Assembly (NCBI RefSeq): GCF_001720135.1
Contig: NZ_MCRJ01000029.1
Span: 1-35,250, forward strand
DNA length: 35,250 bases
Source: Methylobrevis pamukkalensis
Lineage (GTDB): Bacteria > Pseudomonadota > Alphaproteobacteria > Rhizobiales > Pleomorphomonadaceae
Reading direction: 5' to 3'
Each line of letters begins with the position of its first letter. The first letter of the stretch is position 1. Positions 28,728 through 35,250 of the stretch are shown piece by piece. Both the position numbers and the translations under genes were made by a program. The notes beneath the pieces were generated by a model. It made no database searches. It worked only from the letters and a program-made list of their open reading frames with translations, and had not been told where the DNA came from.

Positions 28728-30158
28728 TCAGCGCCGCTCGACCGTGACCGGCAATCCGCCGCGCGGGCGAAGCGTCAGCCGGCAGGCCGGTTCCACCTTC
28801 GTGCCCGGCACCACCCGCACCCGGAAGCGCTGGATCAGGATCGCGAGGCACAGGATGGCCTCCGTCAGACCGAACTGCAATCCCGGGCAGATCCGCGGTC
28901 CGATCGCGAAGGGCACATAGGTGTAGGGCGTCGGCCGCCCGGTGAGGAAGCGGTCGGGCATGAAATGATGCGGGTTCTCCCACAGATCGTGGCTGCGGTG
29001 CAGCAGCCACGGCACCACCATGACCAGCGAGCCCGGCTTGATGTCGTAAGGCCCGAGCCGGTCGGCCGCCTTCGCCTGCCGGGCCAGGATCGGCACCGGC
29101 GGATAGAGCCGCAGGGTTTCCTCGATCACCGCGCGGCAATACTGGAGATTCGGCACGTCCTCGACGGTGGGCGCCCGGTCGCCGCAGACCTCCTGGATCT
29201 CGCGCAGGACGTGCTTTTCCGACCACGGCGCGGTGCCGAGCAGATACCAGGCCCAGGTCAGGGTCGCGGCCGTGGTCTCGTGGCCGGCCATGAAGATCGT
29301 CGCCGCCTCGTTGCGCAGCGCCTGCCGGTCGAGGCCGAGTTCCGGGTTCTTCTGCTGGCGGCGAACGAGCAGGTCGACCATGGCCTCGTGGTCGCCGCGC
29401 CCGGCCATGTGGTCGTCGATGACCTTGTCGATCACGCGGTGCACCCTGCCGACGGCGGCCTTGAGCCGCGGGGTGCGCCACACCGGCCAGCCTTCGTCGG
29501 CACCGAGGAAATAGCCGATGTTGAGAGAATCGATCAGCCGCTGGTAGCTGGAAAAGCCCTCGATCACCTCGACCGCATTGTCGTGGCCGAGATCGTTGCC
29601 GAACACGGAGCGCGAGATGATCTCGGCGGTCAGCGAGGCCATCTCGACGAGGGCGTTGACCGGCGTGCCCGGTGGAAGCTGCGCCCAGCGCTCGGCCATC
29701 TCGCCGGTGACGACCTCCATCACCCGGCCGAACTGCGGCACGCGGTTCTTGTGAACGATGTCGGTGACCAGCGGCCGGCGCTGGCGCCAGGTGGCGCCGT
29801 CGGAAATGAACAGGCCGTCGCCGAGCAGATATTCCAGCGCACGCCGCATCTGCGGGCTCTTGCGCTCGTAGTTCTCGTGGTTGCTCGCCATCACCTGCTT
29901 CACACCCTCGGGGGCGTTGACCACCACCACCTGGCGGCCCAGCAGGCGCATCTGGTTGTAGCTGTTGCCGTAGTCCTTGCGGCGCCAGATCCAGAGGAAG
30001 TCGCGGCGGGCCTGGATCAGAAGGCGCAAATGGTTGCGACTCCCGTGATAGGGAGCGGGATAGGCGGCAACCAGATGTCTCTTGCCCACGTCTTCCCGGA
30101 TCAGCGGCGGCGGGCCAACGAGCATGTCGAACAGCGACAAATCCGGTTCCTTCAACAT
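28728..30158 (-). CDS. Cytochrome P450, copy 2
   Basis: 476 residues from ATG 30158. I-helix AGHETTAAT (from 291), ExxR motif EETLR (346-350), and heme loop FAIGPRICPG (417-426) with Cys424 as ligand. No membrane anchor is visible, so it is probably soluble and needs a ferredoxin/reductase, none of which is encoded nearby. It shares long identical DNA stretches with copy 1 (for example 59 bp, 29263-29321 with 26737-26795). The start is uncertain: the frame continues to 30266 and beyond, but the extension is Arg/Pro-rich low-complexity and the copy 1 alignment favours about 30158. First gene of the P450-acyltransferase cluster. Confidence 0.92.
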   Translation of the reverse strand: MLKEPDLSLFDMLVGPPPLIREDVGKRHLVAAYPAPYHGSRNHLRLLIQARRDFLWIWRRKDYGNSYNQMRLLGRQVVVVNAPEGVKQVMASNHENYERKSPQMRRALEYLLGDGLFISDGATWRQRRPLVTDIVHKNRVPQFGRVMEVVTGEMAERWAQLPPGTPVNALVEMASLTAEIISRSVFGNDLGHDNAVEVIEGFSSYQRLIDSLNIGYFLGADEGWPVWRTPRLKAAVGRVHRVIDKVIDDHMAGRGDHEAMVDLLVRRQQKNPELGLDRQALRNEAATIFMAGHETTAATLTWAWYLLGTAPWSEKHVLREIQEVCGDRAPTVEDVPNLQYCRAVIEETLRLYPPVPILARQAKAADRLGPYDIKPGSLVMVVPWLLHRSHDLWENPHHFMPDRFLTGRPTPYTYVPFAIGPRICPGLQFGLTEAILCLAILIQRFRVRVVPGTKVEPACRLTLRPRGGLPVTVERR

Positions 30159-30537
30159 CTGCGCCGCATCCGGCCGATCGCCGGAGGGCACGGTGCGCGC
30201 GCCCGGTCGAACGCGCAATGCCCGCAAGGCCGAGCCCCGGCCCGGGTCCTGCACCGTCGGTCTCATGGACGACGGCCGAGCCGGCGCGATCTTCCACGAA
30301 GCATGCAGGCCGCGCAATGTCGACGATGGGCAGGGGCAGGCGGATGACGGGCAATGCCGCCGGCCGTCACGCCCGGCGTTGCGCAAAACGCCGGTTTGCG
30401 CGAGGGCCTGATCGTGGCCATGCCGAATTCGCAGGGCAGGGCCTCGTTCCGGCACGTCTTGCTAACGCAGTCTTTACCCTGTCGGTGCACGATTCCCGAA
30501 TGTCGAGCACCTCTTTTTCGGGCATTGCGGCAGTATC
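30159..30537. other. 379-bp divergent region between P450 copy 2 and ftsB
   Basis: No convincing gene. It holds two overlapping hairpins that cannot form together (30373-30394 and 30381-30401), a single GANTC site (30491-30495) of the CcrM methyltransferase type, and a degenerate CtrA-like CTAA-N7-TTTA (30462-30476). Promoters for both divergent units must lie here or just inside the genes; none is clear. Confidence 0.6.
30373..30401. promoter_or_regulatory. Mutually exclusive hairpins
   Basis: Hairpin A: perfect 8-bp stem, 30373-30380 with 30387-30394. Hairpin B: perfect 7-bp stem, 30381-30387 with 30395-30401. B uses the loop of A as its 5' arm and flanks the 3' arm of A, so the two compete. 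The layout is that of a switch or of a compound operator. Function unknown. Confidence 0.5.
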
Positions 30538-30867
30538 ATGAGTTCGATGGCAACCCGTCAGTACAGACCGTCCAGACTGCGTCGTCTGGCATTGCCGGCC
30601 GTGACCGCGCTGTTCCTCGGCTATTTCGCCTATCATGCCTTCCATGGCGAATACGGCATCGCCGGCCGGGCGCTGGTCGAAAGCCGGGCCTCGCATCTGC
30701 GCACCCAGCTCGACCGGCTGAAGACCGAGCGCCGCGACATGGAAAAGCGCGTCGCGCTCCTGTCCGGCCCCGCCATCGACCGCGACCTGCTCGACATCCG
30801 CGCCCGCGAGGCGCTGAACTATGTCTCCCCGAACGATCTCGTGATCCTGCGCCCGCGCGCCGAGTGA
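30538..30867 (+). CDS. ftsB: FtsB/DivIC-type septum formation initiator
   Basis: 109 residues. A short basic N-terminus, one membrane helix (about 19-38, LALPAVTALFLGYFAYHAF), then a coiled coil (about 50-85, SRASHLRTQLDRLKTERRDMEKRV in heptads) and the conserved end DLLDIRAREALNYVSPNDLV. This is the FtsB/DivIC architecture; the protein links the divisome by pairing with FtsL and FtsQ. In this order it almost always sits just upstream of pdhA, as here. The start is ATG 30538 or 30547; neither has a strong Shine-Dalgarno. Confidence 0.93.
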   Translation: MSSMATRQYRPSRLRRLALPAVTALFLGYFAYHAFHGEYGIAGRALVESRASHLRTQLDRLKTERRDMEKRVALLSGPAIDRDLLDIRAREALNYVSPNDLVILRPRAE

Positions 30868-31205
30868 CATCGCCCCGCGGTCGTCGACGGTCCGACGCCG
30901 CTCCGCCCGCGGCTCCGCACCCCTGCTCGTCTCCCCCGGAAGGGGCGGACATGAGCGATGGATGCTGCATCGCAAAGTGGCACTATTGCACCGCAAAAAG
31001 CTGCATTTAACTCGAAATCGGTAAATCACGCGAAATGAACCGCCTTTTGGTTCAAGTGCAAAACAATCATGTATTTCAATGCTCTGCAATTCCTGCATGG
31101 GCACCATGCCGTTCATAATGTCACTTGGATTGGCGCGGCGTCTGCGATAGCTTGCCGCTGCTCAGGCGTTTACGAAAATGCCGACGGAATGAACGGGAGG
31201 GCCCC
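30868..31205. other. 338-bp region between ftsB and pdhA
   Basis: No gene. It is more AT-rich than its surroundings from 30960 on. Contents: a pair of 12-bp direct repeats (30966-30977 and 30987-30998), a 6-bp hairpin with a 7-nt loop (31036-31041/31049-31054), and a weak promoter candidate TTGGAT-N17-TAGCTT (31125-31153). The GGGAGG at about 31195-31200 is the pdhA Shine-Dalgarno. Confidence 0.65.
30966..30998. promoter_or_regulatory. Direct-repeat candidate operator upstream of pdhA
   Basis: TGCATCGCAAAG (30966-30977) and TGCACCGCAAAA (30987-30998), start-to-start 21 bp, two helical turns apart. Read on the other strand the shared core is TTTGCGRTGCA. Such phased repeats suggest a regulator binding one face of the DNA to control pdhABC. 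The regulator is not identified. Confidence 0.45.
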
Positions 31206-32264
31206 ATGGCCGAGCGCGCAACCGCCCAGAAGAGAGGACGCACGCGGTCCTCCGCTGCAACGACTTCGTCTCCGAAAAAGAATTCCGCTCCCGATCTCGC
31301 GACATTGTCCCGCGACGAGGAGCTCAAGGCCTACCGGGACATGCTCCTGATCCGCCGCTTCGAGGAAAAGGCCGGCCAGCTCTACGGCATGGGTCTCATC
31401 GGCGGCTTCTGCCACCTCTACATCGGCCAGGAAGCGGTCGTCGTCGGCATGCAGATGTGCGTGAAGGACGGCGTCGACCAGGTGATCACCGGCTACCGCG
31501 ACCACGGCCACATGCTGGCGACCGGCATGGACCCGAAGGGCGTGATGGCCGAGCTCACCGGCCGCGCCGGCGGCTATTCCAAGGGCAAGGGCGGCTCGAT
31601 GCACATGTTCAGCCGGGAGAAGCAGTTCTTCGGCGGACACGGCATCGTCGGCGCGCAGGTCTCGCTCGGCACGGGTCTCGCCTTCGCCAACAAGTACCGC
31701 GGCCAGGACACCGTCACCCTCGCCTATTTCGGCGACGGCGCGGCCAACCAGGGCCAGGTCTACGAAAGCTTCAACATGGCCGAGCTGTGGAAGCTGCCGG
31801 TCATCTACATCATCGAGAACAACAAGTACGCCATGGGCACCGCGGTGAACCGCGCCTCGGCCCAGACGGACTTCTCCAAGCGCGGCCTCTCCTTCGCCAT
31901 TCCGGGCGAGCAGGTCGACGGCATGGACGTGCGGGCGGTGAAGGCCGCCGGCGAGCGGGCCGTGAAGTGGTGCCGCGAGGGCAACGGCCCCTACATCCTC
32001 GAGATGCAGACCTACCGCTACCGGGGCCACTCGATGTCGGACCCGGCGAAATACCGGTCGAAGGACGAGGTGCAGAAGATGCGCACCGACCACGACCCGA
32101 TCGAGCAGGTGCGCCTGCGGCTGATCGAGAACGAATGGGCCGGCGAGGACGACCTCAAGGCCATCGACAAGGACGTACGCGCGATCGTCGCCGAATCGGC
32201 CGACTTCGCCACTGTCGATCCGGAGCCGGATGTTGCCGAGCTCTGGACCGACATTCTGAAGTGA
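31206..32264 (+). CDS. pdhA: Pyruvate dehydrogenase E1 component, alpha subunit
   Basis: 352 residues. With PdhB forms the TPP-dependent E1 that decarboxylates pyruvate and acetylates the lipoyl groups of E2. The TPP/Mg motif runs from GDGAANQG (Gly176) to ENN (Asn205), followed by [11 protein letters not shown]. The [11 protein letters not shown] phosphorylation-loop segment is conserved. The first 45 residues are a basic, Ser/Thr/Ala-rich extension typical of alphaproteobacterial PdhA. The start was set at ATG 31206, with GGGAGG just upstream, rather than at further upstream frame openings. First gene of pdhABC. Confidence 0.97.
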   Translation: MAERATAQKRGRTRSSAATTSSPKKNSAPDLATLSRDEELKAYRDMLLIRRFEEKAGQLYGMGLIGGFCHLYIGQEAVVVGMQMCVKDGVDQVITGYRDHGHMLATGMDPKGVMAELTGRAGGYSKGKGGSMHMFSREKQFFGGHGIVGAQVSLGTGLAFANKYRGQDTVTLAYFGDGAANQGQVYESFNMAELWKLPVIYIIENNKYAMGTAVNRASAQTDFSKRGLSFAIPGEQVDGMDVRAVKAAGERAVKWCREGNGPYILEMQTYRYRGHSMSDPAKYRSKDEVQKMRTDHDPIEQVRLRLIENEWAGEDDLKAIDKDVRAIVAESADFATVDPEPDVAELWTDILK

Positions 32265-32280
32265 TCGAGGGGAAACGCCG

Positions 32281-33708
32281 ATGCCGACCGAAATCCTGAT
32301 GCCGGCGCTCTCTCCGACCATGGAAGAGGGCAAGCTTGCCAAATGGCTGAAGAAGCCGGGTGACAGCGTCACGTCCGGTGACGTGATCGCCGAGATCGAA
32401 ACCGACAAGGCCACCATGGAAGTGGAGGCCGTCGACGAGGGCACGATGGGCCGCATTCTCGTCGAGGAGGGCACCGAGGGCGTGAAGGTCAACACGCCGA
32501 TCGCGATCCTGCTCGGCGAAGGCGAGGACGAGGGCGCCCTCGACAACGCCGCCAAGTCCGCGCCCGCGCCGGAAGCCGTCACCGAAGCGCCGGTTGAAAA
32601 GCCCGCCGACCCGGTGCGCGAGATTCCCGAGGAGCCGGTGTCCAAGTCGGTGTCGCCCGCCTCCGTGCCGGCCCAGCCGAAGACGGACGTGGCCGACACG
32701 CCGGAGATCCCGGCCGGCACCGACTTCGTGCCGACCACGGTGCGCGAGGCGCTGCGCGACGCCATGGCCGAGGAGATGCGCCGCGACGAGAGCGTGTTCG
32801 TCATCGGCGAGGAGGTTGCCGAATATCAGGGCGCCTACAAGGTCACGCAGGGCCTGCTGCAGGAGTTCAGCGCCCGCCGCGTGATTGACACGCCGATCAC
32901 CGAGCACGGCTTTGCCGGCCTTGGCGTCGGCGCGGCCTATGCCGGTCTGAGGCCGATCGTCGAGTTCATGACGTTCAACTTCGCCATGCAGGCGATCGAC
33001 CACATCATCAACTCGGCCGCCAAGACGCTCTACATGTCCGGCGGCCAGATGGGCTGCCCGATCGTGTTCCGCGGCCCGAACGGCGCCGCCGCCCGGGTCG
33101 GTGCGCAGCACAGCCAGGACTATGCGGCCTGGTATTCGAACGTGCCGGGCCTGAAGGTGGTGATGCCCTACACGGCGGCCGACTTCAAAGGCCTGCTCAA
33201 GTCGGCGATCCGCGATCCCAACCCGGTGATCTTCCTCGAGAACGAGATCCTCTACGGCCAGACCTTCGACGTGCCCCGGCTCGACGACTTCGTGGTGCCG
33301 ATCGGCAAGGCGAAGATCCACCGCAAGGGCAAGGACGTCACGCTGGTCTCCTTCGGCATCGGCATGAGCTATGCCCTGAAGGCCGCCGACGAACTCGCCG
33401 GCATGGGCATCGAGGCCGAGGTGATCGACCTGCGCACCATCCGCCCGATGGACAGCGCGACGATTGTGGAATCGGTCAAGAAGACCGGCCGCTGCGTGAC
33501 GGTGGAAGAGGGCTGGCCGCAGTCCGGCGTCGGCGCCGAGATCGTCGCCCGGCTGATGGTCGATGCCTTCGACTGGCTCGACGCTCCGGTGCTGCGCGTG
33601 ACCGGCAAGGACGTGCCGATGCCCTACGCCGCCAACCTCGAGAAGCTGGCGCTGCCGAACGTCGGCGAGATCATCGCCGCCGTGAAGGCCGTGACCTACC
33701 GCACCTGA
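32281..33708 (+). CDS. pdhB: Pyruvate dehydrogenase E1 component, beta subunit, with N-terminal lipoyl domain
   Basis: 475 residues, longer than a plain E1-beta (about 330) because of an N-terminal lipoyl domain (1-80) with the lipoylated Lys43 in [10 protein letters not shown] Pro/Ala/Glu-rich linker (about 85-145) leads to the E1-beta transketolase domains, with [40 protein letters not shown] and [15 protein letters not shown]. The lipoyl-E1beta fusion is characteristic of alphaproteobacteria. GAGGGGAAA precedes the ATG; it begins 16 bases after pdhA. Confidence 0.97.
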   Translation: MPTEILMPALSPTMEEGKLAKWLKKPGDSVTSGDVIAEIETDKATMEVEAVDEGTMGRILVEEGTEGVKVNTPIAILLGEGEDEGALDNAAKSAPAPEAVTEAPVEKPADPVREIPEEPVSKSVSPASVPAQPKTDVADTPEIPAGTDFVPTTVREALRDAMAEEMRRDESVFVIGEEVAEYQGAYKVTQGLLQEFSARRVIDTPITEHGFAGLGVGAAYAGLRPIVEFMTFNFAMQAIDHIINSAAKTLYMSGGQMGCPIVFRGPNGAAARVGAQHSQDYAAWYSNVPGLKVVMPYTAADFKGLLKSAIRDPNPVIFLENEILYGQTFDVPRLDDFVVPIGKAKIHRKGKDVTLVSFGIGMSYALKAADELAGMGIEAEVIDLRTIRPMDSATIVESVKKTGRCVTVEEGWPQSGVGAEIVARLMVDAFDWLDAPVLRVTGKDVPMPYAANLEKLALPNVGEIIAAVKAVTYRT

Positions 33709-33718
33709 GGGGGATCCG

Positions 33719-35095
33719 ATGCCGATCAACATCCTGATGCCGGCCCTGTCTCCCACGATGGAGAAGGGTAATCTCGCCAAGTGGCTGGTGAAGGAGGGCG
33801 ACAAGGTCGCCTCCGGTGACGTCATTGCCGAGATCGAGACCGACAAGGCCACCATGGAAGTGGAGGCCGTCGACGAGGGCACCGTCGCGAAGATCGTGGT
33901 GCCGGAGGGAACCTCCGACGTCGCGGTCAACGAGCTGATCGCGATCCTCGCCGGCGAAGGCGAGGACGTGGCGGACGCTGCCGCAGGCGAGGCGCCCAAG
34001 GCGGCCGCGGCTCCGGCCCCCGCTCCGGCCAAGTCCGAGGCGGAACCGGCCAAGGCGGATGCGCCCAAGGCAGAGGCCGCCGAGGCGAAGCCGGCGTCGC
34101 CGGCCGCCGCGCCGGCTCCGGCGTCCAATGGCGCGGCGCGCATCTTCGCCTCGCCGCTCGCCCGCCGCGTGGCCAAGGAAAAGGGCATCGATCTGGCCGC
34201 CGTCGCCGGTACCGGCCCGCACGGCCGGATCGTGCTGAAGGACGTGGAGGGTGCGAAGCCGGGTGCCAAGCCCGCCGCCGCGCCGGCGCCGAGCCCCTCG
34301 GCTGCCGCTCCCGCACCGGTCGCGCCCGCTGCCGCGCCGGCCATGTCGGCACCGGCGTCGGATGCCGCGATCCTCAAGCTGTTCGAGGAAGGCTCCTACG
34401 ACCTCGTGCCGCATGACGGCATGCGCAAGGTGATCGCGCGGCGGATGACCGAGGCCCGCCAGCAGGTGCCGGCCTTCTACATCACCGTCGACTGCCTGAT
34501 CGACGACCTCCTGTCGCTGCGCGCCCAGCTCAACGCGGCGGCCCCCGAGATCGACGGCAAGCCGGCCTACAAGCTGTCGGTCAACGACATGGTGATCAAG
34601 GCGATGGCGATGGCGCTCAAGGCCAAGCCGGACGCCAACGTCTCCTGGACCGAGGGTGCGATGGTCAAGCACCGCAACGTCGACATCGGCATCGCCACCG
34701 TGCTGCCCGACCGGGGCCTGATCACCCCGATCGTGCGCAAGGCGGAGCTGAAGACGCTGTCGGCGATCTCCAACGAGATGAAGGATCTGGCCAAGCGCGC
34801 CCGCGACCGCAAGCTGAAGCCCGAGGAATACCAGGGCGGCACCACCGCGATCTCCAACCTCGGCATGTACGGGGTGAAGGACTTCACGGCGGTGATCAAC
34901 CCGCCGCACGCCTCGATCCTCGCGGTCGGCGCCGGCGAGCAGCGTCCGGTGGTCAAGAACGGCCAGCTGGCGGTCGCCACGGTGATGAGCATCACGCTCA
35001 CCTCCGACCACCGCTGCCTCGACGGTGCGCTGTCGGCGGAACTGATCTCGGTGATCAAGGGGTATATCGAGAAGCCGATGTCGATGCTGGTGTGA
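33719..35095 (+). CDS. pdhC: Dihydrolipoamide acetyltransferase, E2 of pyruvate dehydrogenase
   Basis: 458 residues. Lipoyl domain (1-80) with Lys43 in ETDKATMEV, an Ala/Pro linker, the peripheral-subunit-binding domain (about 139-175, FASPLARRVAKEKGIDL..GTGPHGRI), a second Ala/Pro linker, and the catalytic acetyltransferase domain with His431 in DHRCLDG. E2 forms the core of the complex and transfers acetyl to CoA. It starts 10 bases after pdhB with a GAGGGGGAT-type Shine-Dalgarno. lpdA (E3) would be expected next, outside the window. Confidence 0.97.
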   Translation: MPINILMPALSPTMEKGNLAKWLVKEGDKVASGDVIAEIETDKATMEVEAVDEGTVAKIVVPEGTSDVAVNELIAILAGEGEDVADAAAGEAPKAAAAPAPAPAKSEAEPAKADAPKAEAAEAKPASPAAAPAPASNGAARIFASPLARRVAKEKGIDLAAVAGTGPHGRIVLKDVEGAKPGAKPAAAPAPSPSAAAPAPVAPAAAPAMSAPASDAAILKLFEEGSYDLVPHDGMRKVIARRMTEARQQVPAFYITVDCLIDDLLSLRAQLNAAAPEIDGKPAYKLSVNDMVIKAMAMALKAKPDANVSWTEGAMVKHRNVDIGIATVLPDRGLITPIVRKAELKTLSAISNEMKDLAKRARDRKLKPEEYQGGTTAISNLGMYGVKDFTAVINPPHASILAVGAGEQRPVVKNGQLAVATVMSITLTSDHRCLDGALSAELISVIKGYIEKPMSMLV

Positions 35096-35102
35096 GGGGA
35101 AG

Positions 35103-35189
35103 GGGGAACCTCATCGAGGCTGATGTGATCGTGGGGTTCCCCTCCCGACCCGTCCTGCGGACGGGCCACCCTCCCCACAAGGGGGAGGG
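35103..35189. repeat. Cluster of palindromes after pdhC (family 4)
   Basis: Three inverted repeats in tandem: 35103-35110 with 35135-35142 (8 bp), 35149-35155 with 35159-35165 (7 bp, 3-nt loop), and 35169-35176 with 35182-35189 (8 bp, 5-nt loop). The last, CCCTCCCC/GGGGAGGG, is of a type common in Rhizobiales intergenic DNA. The cluster begins 8 bases after the pdhC stop and could end or protect the pdh transcript. Confidence 0.7.
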
Positions 35190-35250
35190 ATGGTGGCCTT
35201 CACCGGCGCTTCGTCTTCCGGCCGTCCGTATCACGGCCTGCCAGAGTGGT

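Noticed and set aside
30462-30476. CtrA-like CTAA-N7-TTTA plus one GANTC site upstream of ftsB
   Set aside because: Each half has a mismatch to TTAA and a single GANTC is expected by chance; noted in the region entry but not claimed as a site.

Overview
High-GC alphaproteobacterial DNA, most likely order Hyphomicrobiales (Rhizobiales). The best evidence is the housekeeping set: a probable secG tail, pyrG, eno, ftsB, then pdhA-pdhB-pdhC with a lipoyl domain fused to the E1-beta subunit. In many members of this order these genes form one block (tpiA-secG-pyrG-kdsA-eno-ftsB-pdhABC). Here the block is interrupted twice. kdsA is not between pyrG and eno; a GlcG/HbpS-type protein, a glyoxalase-like protein and an L,D-transpeptidase sit there instead. 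About 25 kb of accessory genes separate eno from ftsB.

Layout. 1-5.6 kb: secG end, pyrG, heme-binding-like protein, VOC protein, L,D-transpeptidase (minus), eno. 5.6-22.7 kb: a catabolic island. Its plus-strand arm is hyuA-hyuB (ATP-dependent hydantoinase/oxoprolinase subunits) and a creatininase-family amidohydrolase; then an IclR regulator (minus) divergent from an EamA exporter. Its minus-strand arm is one long probable operon, coxM-coxS-coxL (molybdenum hydroxylase), a BMP-type substrate-binding protein, a double-NBD ATPase and two permeases of the nucleoside-type ABC importer family. An isochorismatase-fold cysteine hydrolase diverges from coxM. 22.7-25 kb: a membrane CHASE4-GGDEF-EAL protein. 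25.2-30.2 kb: two tandem cytochrome P450 + LpxL-like acyltransferase pairs on the minus strand. 30.5-35.1 kb: ftsB and pdhABC.

How it may work together (inference): the BMP/ABC importer brings in a nitrogen heterocycle, the Mo-hydroxylase oxidises the ring, HyuAB and the creatininase-family enzyme open cyclic amides, and the cysteine hydrolase removes a carbamoyl or amide group, as N-carbamoylsarcosine amidase does after ATP-dependent N-methylhydantoinase. The promoters of hyuA and of the coxM/cysteine-hydrolase pair carry the same unusual operator design: alternating 7-bp half-sites (TTGGATA/TATCCAA-like) spaced exactly 10 bp apart. This ties the two arms into one regulon, probably under the IclR protein encoded between them.

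Nine apparent frameshifts break six genes (hyuA, hyuB, bmp, coxL, coxM, the downstream P450) and the N-terminus of a seventh (its partner acyltransferase). Most look like GG to G or GGCC to GC losses, so sequence error is a serious alternative to gene decay. These genes are marked pseudogene only because the frame is broken as given. I see no tRNA, rRNA, CRISPR array, transposase or integrase. Four intergenic regions carry REP-type palindromes, three of them as inverted pairs.
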